64,000 nt of DNA. It comes from Dasyornis broadbenti. Taxonomy: Eukaryota; Chordata; Aves; Passeriformes; Dasyornithidae. Position numbers and translations under genes: made by a program. The notes beneath the pieces are model-generated. The model saw only the letters and a list, made by a program, of their open reading frames with translations, made no database searches and was not told the origin of the DNA. This document shows, piece by piece, positions 1 to 13,060 of this stretch. The stretch is taken from assembly GCA_013397935.1 (NCBI GenBank), contig VZRN01005010.1, positions 2,883,197 to 2,947,196 on the forward strand. Direction: 5' to 3'. The stretch's first letter is position 1, and each line of letters starts with the position of its first letter.

Positions 1-3000
1 TGTGACCAGTTTGGTCCAGGGGACAGAGATGCCAGCCAAACTGCAGCAGAGGAGGGGGTGCAGGCAGGAGTGGATCTGGATCACAGAGACAGCGTGGCAA
101 AGTTAAGGCCTTATTAATCTGTTTCGCAGGGGTTCAGAGAAATGGAGAATCAAGAGCAAATGTGCCAATATTGCAACTAACCCATGTTCCTGTTCTTCTT
201 ACACTGGTTGTTGCTTGGTTGTAGCATTGTGAAGTGTTTGTGTGCTTACGTGGGTAAGGGCTCAAGAAATGTGTCATGCAGTGATTGCACAGCACAGTGG
301 GGGGCAGGATGGCAATCCAAAGCAGACACATTTCCATATCTGGGTACAAATCTCTTGTGTAGAAACATTAGTCTCTCTATCACAGAATCTGCATAAGTGA
401 GTGTCCATTTCAGAATGGCACATATTTTTAGGTTACCAAACACTTACAAATAGCAGAACACACTTTTAATGCAGCTTTAATAAGAGGCTTAGCCAAACAC
501 TTGCCATTTTTAAGATGGGTCCTGACAAATTCTGTGAGTTGACAGTATCTCTAGTCTCATTTTTTGTGAGATAATAGGGAATTTTACTGAAATTGGTTCT
601 GTTAGTATGCTGAAAACAAGCACCAACAAGTATTCGTGCTCTTCACTCTTCCTCCTCTTTCTCTCTTTCTCCTTCTTCCTAAAAACAAACCAAGCAAAAA
701 GCCCTCCTAGATATTTTTTAGCATTGCTAATGTTTATAGGAAGCTGAACAAGCCTCAACATTGCCCATACTGAGTATGTGTTAGAGTCTTGACTGCTATT
801 TGCAGTATTTTTTACTGCCCTCTGAGTCCCCATAAATGCCCTAATTTTCTGAGGTCCCTGTGTCTCAAGGCTCTAGTGGATGCTCAAAGCAGGGTGCACC
901 ACTTTGTACATCTGAGAAGCAGGTTATTTATTCAGACAGCAATTTCTACAGTGACAGATATCAGATGAGTTAATTTCTTAAACATGTTTAGATATCCAAG
1001 ACAGCTGATGAGCTTGCTCTCTGGCCAGCATCAACTTTGTCCTTGGAAAGGCAGTAAAGGCTCCTACAGCAGTATGTAGAAAAATGATATAACTCTACAC
1101 ACATTTTGATACCCGTCTTGGAGGAGAAGATGGGAATGGAGGCATTGTGCCTCAGGCTGCTCAAGTGCTCATAGCCAGACACTGCCCATGTTGCTTCTAC
1201 AGGGCTTGCAGTAAAGAGAAGGGGAGGGAAAGGCTCCACAAGTAAAACCTGGTTATACACATTGACCTGGAAATGGCTTCCTCCAAACATATGTATTAAT
1301 CTTTATAGTGGTCATCTCAGCTTGCCTGAAAGGAAGGGATCTGGGGCTTGCTAGCCAGATGTGTTTCTAAAGAAGATGCCAGTGCCAATGGCAGTTTTAA
1401 GAGTACTTTCAGAATGGGCCCTGCTTTCTGCATTGAGTTGCTCACACAGTTGCAACAGTGGAATAAAATTCACAACTTGTCTTTTTTCATCTCACCACCA
1501 CCCCAGTTCCTACAGAGCCTGCTGTGTCTAGATATGTTAGTTGGATATGCAGAAATATCCACGTATTAAGTAGTGTGGGATCAAATGGAAGGCAGATAGT
1601 GAAATCCCTCTGAAAAGAAACAGCCTGTCAGTGATTGAACAGTCTGAAGGCTCCCTGTAACTGTATGAAAAAAGAAAATGCCTCCAAGACATTTTCATCC
1701 AGCTCCTGATAAGATAGCATGTTGGATGCTGTGTTCAAAAGGATAATTTTTTCTCCCGAGTCAGCTTTTGCTGAGGAAAATAGTTACTTCCATTTTTTTC
1801 ACGGAGCAGCTCAGATGGAAGGAATGAGATTTTGGCAAGTCTGTGGAAAAGGGTGGGGTGTCCTAAAGAGAACGCTAAAATGGAAAAATTGACTCCCTTG
1901 AATCGAAATGATTCCATTATCATTTGGATACAATATAACTCGCAAATTCCTTCCGTTTTCATAAGTCTTGGAATTGTTAAATTTCTCACTGTAAAGGAGA
2001 CAATCATAAGACAGAGTTCCCTGAAAATCCCAGAAAGGTCTTCACATAAATGTAAGCAAATCATGGCTTTAGGTTTTAGATTCTGACTTTTGTTTGAGGG
2101 GGAAAAAAAGGGTTGCCCAAGAGATTTCTCAGCTTTCCACTCTGGAAGGAATTCTTTGGTGGGTCTAATTTTTCTAAGGCATCAGCTAGAGTAGGAACAA
2201 TTAGCTGTGTCTGTTTTCATACTGAGCATTAATGACAGCCTCCCTCTTCTGATCACGGTTGCCTTTGTCACCAGAATTGTGTGGATGAGTAGCAAAGAAA
2301 TTGCAATTCCCATCTTCATGTTAGCCATTTGGGAAATGTGTCTTTCTTTGCAGTGGCAGCAGCTGGGAGCCACTTCTGGTGACAGTGGCTCTGAGGGATG
2401 CCTGTAGCAGGACCTGAGCAGAGGTTTGAGCTGTAGAGAAGCCCCTCCACTCCTGCAGACATTTTTATCCCCTGTGTGTTTGGGATCAGTGGGACCAAGC
2501 CGGCAGTGCACAGTTTTGCTCTTCAGCTTCACAAACGCGTCTGCTAATGCTGATTTCATCAACAGCATCTCATGCTGACTGCCTCCCTTATTATTTCTTC
2601 CCACTAGGATTTCTGAGACAGCTGCTTACATCAAACTGAAAACAATATAAAATACTTTAGTCCCAAGGACAGAATGAATACCATGTACTTCTTCAGGGGC
2701 CAAGAGTCTAAGGACCAATCCTTCATTACTTGATGCATAGTTATTTTTCATTCTTTTCAAATGCAGCAAAATTCAAGTGTTCAGAGAGAAGAATTTTGTA
2801 ATTAAGAAACTTTGAAGTGGGGTATAAATGAGGAGCCAGAAATCACAAGCATTTCAGTGCAAGCCCCCTAATAAAGAGCCATGTGGGAGAATTATAAGCT
2901 GATCTAAGGCTTCATGTAGCACTTGAATGTGACCAAGCTCTAAGCATTCTCATGAAACAGAGGGAGATACAGGGAGTGAGAAATTTTAGTTTTGCCCAAT

Positions 3001-3558
3001 AGTTCCTCATCAATCCAGAAGAAAATATAGTCTCTCCTTGTTCTGTGATTAATACTTTGGATTTACTTATGTACCTGTTCAGTACAGTTTTCTTCAGCGC
3101 AGTGAAAGAAGCAGCAATGGCTCTCACTGTTGTTACGTATAAGTAGTGCCAACAGTATCTGCAGTCACTTCTGACTTCTTTTGCATTGGTATCTGTCTCC
3201 TTAAATCAGACACGTTGAGAATCCCAAGCAGTAGCTGCTAACGCTGCCTGTTACACAAAATGCAGAAACAGAGCTGTAAACAAAACAATGGAAAGAATTA
3301 CTGCAAGCAGCCTCCAGTGTGAGCCAACCTGTAGCCACATGTGCATGGCAAGAGACACCAGTGTGGTTTCAGGCAGCCCTCCCAGGTGCAGTGCTTGTCT
3401 TTCCATCATACGGATACACAATCGATAAATGACGAGAAATAGAAGCTAACTTTCACTTGTGCATTGGTGTCATGGAGGATACAGCTGATGCAGTAGAGAA
3501 AAATAACTGACTCTGGAAACTGGCAAAGTAGATGTGATTTCCTGGTAATAAAGTGAGG
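1..3558. other. Single-copy noncoding DNA, no gene seen
   Basis: Ordinary mixed-complexity sequence. The longest frame is a 140-codon minus-strand stretch at 2182-2604 with no recognisable domain. No transposon body or RNA gene recognised. Confidence 0.6.
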
Positions 3559-3748
3559 CCTCTGGAGTGGTGGAAGCCAAGGAAGAGCTGGCAGAGACAG
3601 TATCTCTCCTGAGGGCTCAAGGAGTACAGCTGCCATTGCAACTCAAACTTGCCACCTCAGACTTCGTTAGCAGTGAATTGACATTATCCCACACTGTTTC
3701 GCTGCCTTCTGACACAGAGTGCTCAGCACACCTCTGGAGTGGTGGAAG
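3559..3748 (+). repeat. 18 bp direct repeat pair
   Basis: CCTCTGGAGTGGTGGAAG occurs exactly at 3559-3576 and 3731-3748. The intervening 154 bp are not repetitive and the flanks differ. Confidence 0.95.
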
Positions 3749-3964
3749 AGTTACATGTTTCAGGATCAATTGTCTGAAAACCTATAGATAACAAAACTGT
3801 AGCACACTCCTAGCATACTGAAACCCACCACCGCCCTTTCCCGGTGACAACCTTCTGGCTGCACTGACTGGCTGGCTTTTACCCATTGTATTAGTCAGAA
3901 GAGAGCTGTGCTTATAAGGAAGCACAGTCTAGATATGATAAGAAAAGATGTGGCTGGGCCACGT

Positions 3965-3996
3965 TTCTGTGCTAGGAGAGTTCTGTGCCAGGAGAG
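3965..3996 (+). repeat. 16 bp tandem duplication
   Basis: TTCTGTGCTAGGAGAG is followed immediately by TTCTGTGCCAGGAGAG, two copies with one T/C difference. Confidence 0.95.
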
Positions 3997-6900
3997 CTCT
4001 ACTGCCTCACCTGGCCACATATGGACAAAAGCCCTGGGTGCCTGTGAAGGAGCTTCAGGATGCCTCCTCTCAAAGGTGGCAACAGTGGTAGCACTCAGCA
4101 AACTTATTTCCATGGGGAAATGTTCACAGACAAATGGGAAATGAGTTTACCTGCCTAAGACACTGCTATAGTTAGAAATTGAATTGCTTAACCTGCTTCT
4201 CCCTCTCCTTCGACATTACCCTTCAACATTAAATGGAGATTATAGTTGTACTTTGAAGTATTCTCTGTGTGTCACTTGTAAATTACGGACCAAGAGGAAT
4301 CACAGTCCTGGGCTGTATCCCAAAGTCTCAGCCATTTTATTCCAGAGTTACAGAAACCAAAAACAAGGGAGATGTGTCTGTCTTTCCCCATCAGTTACCA
4401 TTTCCACTTTTCCTCCCCTTAAGCTAGTTTATTCATCTAAACTATTCACAAGTGAATTGCTGTTAATGTCTTGGTGTCTTCTACTGCAAGTCCAAGTGAT
4501 GGTACATCTCCTTTTCAGGTGAATCAAAAGGAGCTGTTTGATCTGGCCCCTACTGTGATCTGACCTACTGAGCCATGGCTCTTGTCCATCCTGGGGCCTC
4601 AGTCCTCTCATTACTCAGGATGTGAATATTCAGGAAATACCTCAGCTCTCATAATTTGACTGCTGACTTGATCATCTCACCCGTTCAGTGCTTTTCTTCT
4701 CTTACCTGCTCTCCCAAATCCTTTCCTGACTCCCGTGTACATGGATCTCCTGTCCCTTTCAACAAACATCCATATATCTACTTTATTTTGTTTTTAACAA
4801 CAGGTTGAGCAACTTTCTGCCTTTTTATCAACCTTAGATCATATTTTTCCAAATAAAGTTAAGCAGATAGCAGTACTGTGCTTTTTAAATTTGTTTGTTC
4901 TGCTTCCTGCCAAGAGTGATATCTGGAGTGACACAGGTTAGGTGTAGGTTGGGTTCTAGAACGTCTGCGTGTCCCATGGAGGATGGTGCAAAACTTGCAG
5001 GAGAAATGTTAGCAGTGCAGTTTGTGTGTGTGTCAGGTAATCCATCTCTTTTGTGAGCAGTGAGAAGGTGCCTGTTTAGGGACCTATGCTCTGGTTTCTT
5101 TATTATAAGCACTTAATTATGCTTATCAACTCTCCTTCACCAAAAGTAGAGCATGTGACAAGCTTGGGAAGAGGTGTAAACCCATTAGGACTGTCTAAAC
5201 AAGTTCAGTGCTGAAATTTGATTCCAGAAAATTCTGTTCAAACCTAAAAACCTTAAAGAAAGCTCTTCTCTCATTTGGGTAGAGGAAAGCTATACATATA
5301 TGTGGCTCAAAGACCTCAAAAAGTATCACTTGGCATACATCTGTCATCTCTATCTTCTGACCCCTAGAAGATTTCAGGGCAGTCTGGATAACTGTAGTTT
5401 GCAGAGCTTTTAGAGAAGGACCCCTGAATATCACAAAATTTGCAGAAAATTGCATCATATAGACAAAAAACCCCATCTCTTTTATTTTCCAGAAAGTCTG
5501 AGTAAAACCCTTAAACTCCCTACCCCTGCTCCCTTGAATATAGTATAGCAGTTAGGTAGGCTGCATACTGGTCTGTGTGGAAGGATAGAAACTGAAAGAA
5601 TAGCACTGGAAAGATGATTAACTGAACACTTGTTCTGAAAACTCTCATTATTTTAGAGAAGTGCAAGAGATGCTAATTTTAAAGTACCAAGTATTATGGG
5701 TAGGCAGCTGAAAAGCATGAAGATAAAGTAAGCCAACAGAATAGCGGTTGATAAATAACAGATATAATGCATTGAAGAATAACTTGCAAAATATGTTTAC
5801 TTTAAGCTTAGATCTTATTAAGAAAGAGATTATTTTGGCACCTGATGGATTAGGAGAGCTCATTTGACTAGCACTCCAAGCCAAGTGGCTGTCAGGTGAG
5901 AGATGAGATAGCCTTCAGCTGCTGATTGACTCTACATAGAAACAGTATTTCAAGTGCATGAAGTTTCATTTGGCTGCTGTGTGCAGCCATGCTGCGTCAG
6001 TTGTGCAAACTGGGTTAGGATGGGTGTTTACACATGGGCAGGATTTCAGAGGTCACGCTCCTGTAAGAACAAGGCCATTATCTCAGTTTCTGGTACAAAA
6101 GTAGTAGGTGTCAAATGTTAGGTCCCTGAGACCAGGAAATGAGGCTCAGCAACAGCTGGATCAGGTTGCTTATAGATGAAAGACCTCCAAGTTTTCTCTC
6201 CATCACATATATCAAAATGCTCTTACACAAAGCCTAAAAAATGGGTCTTTCTCTGAGGTATTGCCTATTTTAAAACAGTATTTTCTAATTTGATAGAACT
6301 GCCATCTGTCCTACCTACTGAGTCAGCTGATGAGAAGTGCACTTTGTTACTACTGAGAGTCAGCAGCTCTTTTGCAAACCACTGACTCCCAAACTCTAAC
6401 CAGTTCCATGTGGCAAATCTGCAAAACCAGTGACGGTGAACAAGTTCTTCCGAGGCCACCACTCAGTCTGCAGCACCTCGTGACAGGTGGCCAGACAGAA
6501 GGACCTGGCTCTTGGTTGTCAGTTCAGAGACCTGGCAGCAAGAAGAAAGAGTGACGATCACAAAGTTTGTTGTCTCAAAATTACAGTATCCCAGAACATG
6601 AATTTAATAGTCACTTTTAAACACTGGCTTTGTTGCTTTTGGCGTCCCAAGCCTGGTGTTTTGGTTTTGATTCTTTTTAAGGAATAGAGAGAAAATGCAC
6701 CTGCACTGCCAAGCAGTAAGAAGGTTCAAAATATGGTTGTGGAGAGCCTAGCTCATGTGCATCCATGCATAACCCCCAAATGTAAAAATTATGTACAGGA
6801 CAGTGTGTGTGAAATACCAGACCTCCCTCCAGGGCTGTCTGTGTGGTTCCAAGACTGTCAATGTCTTCAGAAACCACAGCCATCACAAATGCCCCATTAG

Positions 6901-8820
6901 TCAAGGGTTAGCTGGTCCCACAGCTGTCACTGTGAGTGCCTCTCCTGGGTTCCATCTACAAAGGATTCACTTGCCAACACCAGTCTATCATGGAGAAGGG
7001 GACAGTGGGGTGGCAGGACCATCTGCTTAGTTTCAAAGGACCAAATCAGGGCCAGAAAGTAATTACAAGTGTGTTACAGGGAAGATGTAGCATAGGAGCA
7101 TTTTGCAACCCCCTGAATAGAGAGAGTGGACCAAGCTGTACTTGTAGCTACACTGAAATTCACTGTGAAGAGCTTTATCTTCAGTGATGATACTCGGAGG
7201 TTACAATGTCTGAAAAAGGTAAATATAATTTCAATTTCTACAATATTCTGTGGTGACATTGAAGATATCATTTTCTGTATGTGTATGTAAACCTACACAA
7301 AACCTTCGCAACAAAAATGAAATTAACAAATCTCAATGGTTTCCAGGGGAATGTGCTTGCTCAGTAACAATTTTAATCCTATATCTTATACCCTCTTGAA
7401 GCTGTAGAAAACATGGAATAATAATGCAAATCACCAAATACTGAAGTTTGACTTTTCTCATGGGTGTCATGCTCTCAAAATAAGTGAAGAAAAAAAAAGA
7501 TGAGAGCAAAATTTTAGTGAGTAATTGTTTTGCTAAAGATATATGTCTTATTTCTTTGGGAAGGACCTAAACATTTCAAAAACCTAAACATTTTAATTTT
7601 TGACAAAACTCCCCATATATATAAGTTTTAAAGACACTTAAGTTTCAAACCTCTAAAAGAGAATTATTTCAGCTTGTCAGAAATCTCCATAGAAAATAAA
7701 CTTTTTGCTTTCATCCACATTTGCCCATTTGCTTGATCTCTATAAAGAGCAAGAGAAGTACACTTTTACACTCTATGCTAGCAGGCTGGAGCAGAAGTAT
7801 TTCTGCTATTTCATGTAAAATACACAATCAGGTTCTTTTACATAAGCTTCTTGGAGTTTATTGCTTGTAAGCCTGAAATGAAGACAGTAGACACTATTTT
7901 GTTTTAAGTTGCTAGATATTTTGACATTTGTCTAAGGGGATAATTCATGTAGCACTGTGGGACTGTTGTTTAAATTCCAGCAGGAAATACGTCTTGTTTT
8001 GAAAGAAAGGCTTGTTTAAAATCACAGATCTCAAATAAGAAGCCAAATAATAAGGCCAAAAAAGGAAATAAAAACAATTCTTATAAGACAGACCTCTAGG
8101 CTTAGAATTGCCTGATGTATGAGCTGTCAGAAATCCAAACTTCACCATGTGCAGATAAATGTTTTGTAAAATCCTAAGTTAGGACTTTCTTGGCAGTATG
8201 TATTTCCTGAGCAGCTTTTTTAAAAATTTAATCTCTTACAATTGTAAAAAGCTTTCAAAATGGTGCCTTCCTGCAGTAGAAGCAGAAATGCCACGATAGG
8301 GCCTATTTTCAACATTTTGACTCTATGTCCAGATGTACTCAAGACACCTTTCGGTTTTGCCAATATCATTTACTTGTGTGGTAGGTTCACACCAGGCCTG
8401 GTAGGTAAGGATCAAGCATTGGGTATACTTTAAACCTAGTCCTGTATCTTAAATCAGCTTCTGATTAGAGGATTTCTTTCACAGGATCTAGGACATTCAT
8501 GAGGAACACTTTTGGCCTCACTGTGCTTTTTCTTGGGAAAACTCCTTATTGCAGTTTCCCAAGTAGGAAAGGGTATGGAGAAGAGGACTGGGCTTAGGAG
8601 GCTTCAGGCCACCCCAAACTTAGATGGAGCATAGCAAGGCCTGGTCTCTGAAGCGGGTTAGCACACACTGCCCTTCACCTGTCACAGGATCATAACCAGC
8701 TGTATGGGAATGAGAGGTGTGGGTGGCAGGGACTACAAAGAGAGAAGGCTCAGCTGATGTCTTTTTAACAGGAAGGGAAGAAGAGGGCATCCTGCAGCTT
8801 CAAGGTAGCTTAGCTTATAC
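3997..8820. other. Single-copy noncoding DNA, no gene seen
   Basis: No frame above about 112 codons, no transposon recognised. Includes a short (GT)6 near 5022 and AT-rich sequence at 7260-8240. Confidence 0.6.
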
Positions 8821-8841
8821 AAAAAAAAAAAAAAAAAAAAA
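8821..8841 (+). repeat. Poly(A) tract, 21 nt
   Basis: Uninterrupted A run. No SINE or processed-pseudogene body is recognised immediately 5' of it, so it is annotated only as a homopolymer. Confidence 0.97.
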
Positions 8842-11800
8842 GAGGTTTGCAGCAGATGTTCTATGATGCTTCTCTGGCAAACAGAAGACAGACTTGCCAG
8901 CATATCTTGTGGAATTCTGTAGTTTCTGAGATGCCCCTCTTTCCGCTGGGTTAAGAAGATCTGTGTATTCCAACTCTCCAGTATGTGCAAAGCTGGTTGT
9001 CAGAAATGGAGATGCAGTTGCAGAGAGTGCAAGCTAGCTGATGCACAGAGCATTAGCTCAGTGGCTTACTAATTTCATGGAAATTCTTTAGTATACCGTG
9101 GGTCTAGAAGTGATGCCATAAGCAGGAACCTCATAGTTGTGGGGACAGCTATTTCCTCTAATGCTAGGGAATGCTAGATCAAGTTCTGTATTAAAAACAA
9201 ATAAACCCTTTACATGCACTCCTCCAGTGACATGACTGTTTCAGATGTTCTCTGCTCTGCTTGTTAGAAGCGTTATTTCCCATCTGAGATGTAGTTATGG
9301 CTCATTTATGCTCAGTCTGAATTGAACACCTAGGGGAAATCGGGATACGTGGTATATCCAGTGCCTGAGATGGACTGTAATTGTACTGAGGGAGCTGCCA
9401 AAGAGGTCGGCTCAATGGACAAAGGTGTTTGGAGAAGGCTGGTGCCCTTGCAGTTGTGAGAGAATATTTTTCCATATTATCAAAACATAAAGCTGTAGCT
9501 CAGCTAATCCCAGTGCATGGTGAGGGTAGGAAAGATTCTCGTCTTCTAAGCCAAATTTATAAAACTTCCAAACATCTTTTGCCTCTTAAGCTCAAGTAAC
9601 AATAGGCTTCATTTTCTCAGCTTCAGCTCTGTTCACTGAAATGAGAAGTATTGGTTCCCAGGGGGAGAGCTGAAGCAAAGTAAAGCAAGCTGTGTGCAAT
9701 TACTGCTTTCTGAAAAGCAGGAGGAGCTGGGCCAGTACAAATAGCAAGGTTCAGTTCTCGATAAGAATTTTTCAGAGCAGCACTGAAGGGCAAACCCTAC
9801 AGCCCTAATTCAGCTAAACCACTCCATGTCACATTCTGACCAAAAAGAAGACTGAACAATTTGACTGTGAACTACAATTTCTTTCTCAATCCCTTTTCAA
9901 GAAAATCTTCTAAAAGACAGCATTTTCTACTGCATCTCATTTTGCTGTAGCATTATTCGCTGCCAGAGAGGGCTTCACTGAGGATGAATTCCGTGTACTA
10001 AGTCAGTGGTGTTTGAGGATCAAGCAAAACCCTCCAGGTTCTCCCTGGACTTACACCACTTGCAAATGCTTCCCTGTTTGTGAGTTTTGCATCTCTTCTA
10101 CCGTTCCTGCCCCAGCACCCTGCCTGCATGTGAATATCCACTGAAGTCTGTAAGGAGCGGGGACTGCAGCAGAGGGGTTGTCACCCAAATTAACTTATAT
10201 GTCTACACACAATGGGTTCATCTCTTGTGATCTGGAATATGGTCTTCATAATTTTCCAGGGTGGTTCCTAATCTCCATGTCCTGCTATTCTCTTTCCCCT
10301 GAGCAGCCGAGCAACGCTGCATCTCTTTCTAAGTGGCAGCTGGGCCAAGAAACACTCTGTATTTTTCACAGAGGCAAATACACTTGTCCTCACACTGCAC
10401 ATCTCTGCAGACGTTGTTTCAGGACTTCCAGGCTCTCTGTGAGCTGGGATCCATCTGAGAGACTGACTGTATTCAACCTGCCACTGCAGTGGAGCTATCT
10501 ATTTTGGACATTTGCAATGTGTCCTCTGCTCTTCTGCCTATCTTGCTTAGTTCTTGGAGGGGCTTTTAACACTGGTGGGGCCTTCAGGTGTTTAGTATGA
10601 GGTTTAAATCCAGCTGAGAGTTGTTCTTCCTCTCCCTTGCTTCTGAACTATTCTTCACCTATCCATACTTTTGATGAGGATGGGTTTTGTTCTAGAATGG
10701 ATTTTAAGAAGAAGAGAGCTGTTTTACTGTGCCTTGAGGCTCTGGGATTTTAATAATTCCTGCCCAACCTCCTTGTACTTTTGAGAGGGGAAAAGAAAAG
10801 GGCTCCTTCAAGTTTTTGAAGAATGGCTAGTTTTGAAGTTAAATCATACAGCTCTACAATTGTCAAAACACACATGTGTTTACTGAGTATCTTAATGTGT
10901 TAGTGCAGTTTTTAAAAGGCCTCTTCTTCCAGTCAAGCTGCCAGGGATAATTTCAATACACATTCAGAGTCCTAAATGAAAATACTGCTAATGAATAGTG
11001 CCCCTCACAGGGCCTATGATGGAAAGCAAGTTAAACTGTGTAGCTAGACTAAACTTTGTGCAAATCAGAGGCTCCTATTTAGGACACTACATACTGCTTT
11101 CTGCTTAATGGTGGCATCTTCTTCTATATAAAAACAAAACAAACAACACTTGTTACCATAGTTATTAAGCTTTTGAAAATAGAAGAAGCAAACTCTGAAA
11201 ACGCAGCAAGGGCTGCTTCATGCGAGGCAAACACTGACACAGCAACCTCACTGCTTACTCTGTATTCAAAGCACAGCACGCATCCGCAAAAACCTTGCTG
11301 CAGCTTACCAGAGCAGTAGCTTACAAGAGGATGGAATATTTTATAAAAGGGATTTAAAGAAAATGAGAAAAGAATACATGACCATGCAGTGGTTAGTGAT
11401 AACTGCTCCCCTTAGCTGCACGCTGAGCTTCAAAGCAAATATCTAAGCCCTTCCAGCAAAAAGTGTGATTGTTGAACAAGTACATGTGTGGGAGGCCACT
11501 CTTCCAGTTACAGCAGGTATCCTTATGTTGTACCATTTCATTGTGAGACCAAGAATTGTGTTTGTTTTAAAGAACTGCAGTAATTATGGATTTAGAAGTA
11601 TTTGGTAATTTTTATTAGTAATTACAATAATTACTTCATCTGTCTGATTCATCGCTAACCCTCTTCAGCAAAGAGGAGTGAGAGACATCCCCTTAATGTT
11701 CGTGTCTGAGCTAAAATGTTTCCTTGTATCAGGGGAGGTGCAGTCTCACAACTCTTCTGATAGAGAAGGAGCTGAACCTGGTTCTCTCACATAACAGACA

Positions 11801-13060
11801 GATTATCAGACTGTTGAATTACTGCTTTAAAAGGGCCTGGGAGCATCACCCCCACTCTCACCATGTACTCTTTCCCCTCTGGCTACATTTAGTTGGAGTG
11901 AACCATCAGAGACAGGAATGTGAGGGTAGTAGGTACAAGGTCTTAGTGGGACTTGAGCCTGGGCAAGGTGTGAGTTGGTTGGTGACATCAGGCCCTGGAA
12001 TGTGCCAGCTGGGGTGTATTTCATGGGTAAATGAGTTACCCCCTGGTAGCTGGGCTGGTAACTGATTCCCTGCAAAATATGGGATAAAATCCATGACTTT
12101 GTGTCTTCTTGCTTTGCCAAGGGGCACTTGCCCACTGCCAACAGGGAACAGCTGAGAATAAACATCACCAAGCATCTTTCCCCTCACATGTTCAATGGAT
12201 TATCCTGAACTTTCTCACAGACTGATACTGATATAAGATACTGGAATGAGACTTTCATGTAGCCTCATAAAAATTGACCTTTTGTACAGAGAAATTGCTC
12301 TTCTCCCATGGCAAGGAATTCCTTTTTTGGATGGGGGAATTTTTCTAGTTCTTGCCAATATAATATAAACCATCTATGAAACTGAACCTACAGAATACAC
12401 TCATGCTAAAGTCAGGATAGTTATCTTTTTATTCCTCATAGTTTAAAGAGAAATTTTGTGTAACTCAGCAGGTTCCTTTGCTCTTGTACTTTAACTGCTA
12501 AGGCCACAGCTTTCCCATGCTGCTCCCTGAATTGCAGCAGTAAAGCTATTTATGAGGCTGGGCCATGAACCATACTACAAATTGATCTTTAAAAAGGGCA
12601 GGGGAGGGGTAGAGTAGAAAACCACCCAGCAAGACCCACTATTTTTTTGTCTCCTAGAACTACAGAGAGAGTTGCGCACTCCTATACAAAGTGAATGTCC
12701 CATGGGCAGTGGAGCTGTTTCAATTCAGTGACTTTTTACAACCACGCAGACTCACTTTGCATAGGGCACAAGAAGAAACCAGGCATTCAAGGAGTGAGGC
12801 AACAAAGAATTAGGGAAGAGGTCACAAAATCTGAAATAAATGTCATTGTGGGAAAATGATCAAAGCATGCACCCAGGGAAGATATATGTAGACTGCCTAA
12901 AACAGCTGTGCAATTCTTTAGGGACTCTAGAGTTTTCACTGGATCTATGTTGCAATTGTTCTCATGGTTTATGCTTTCTAAATCCATAGCTTGCTCCGAC
13001 TTGTAGTGGTGTGAACTTGATGAACTGCTGCTTGGGTCATCAATATTTATTTCAGTAATT
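8842..13060. other. Single-copy noncoding DNA, no gene seen
   Basis: The longest open stretch is 140 codons at 10178-10600 on the plus strand. It starts with a non-ATG codon, is rich in Cys, Ser and Leu, and has no domain I recognise. Nothing else supported. Confidence 0.6.

Noticed and set aside
8760..8845. Processed pseudogene or SINE ending in the 21 nt poly(A)
   Set aside because: No gene-like or SINE-like body recognised upstream and no target-site duplication seen.
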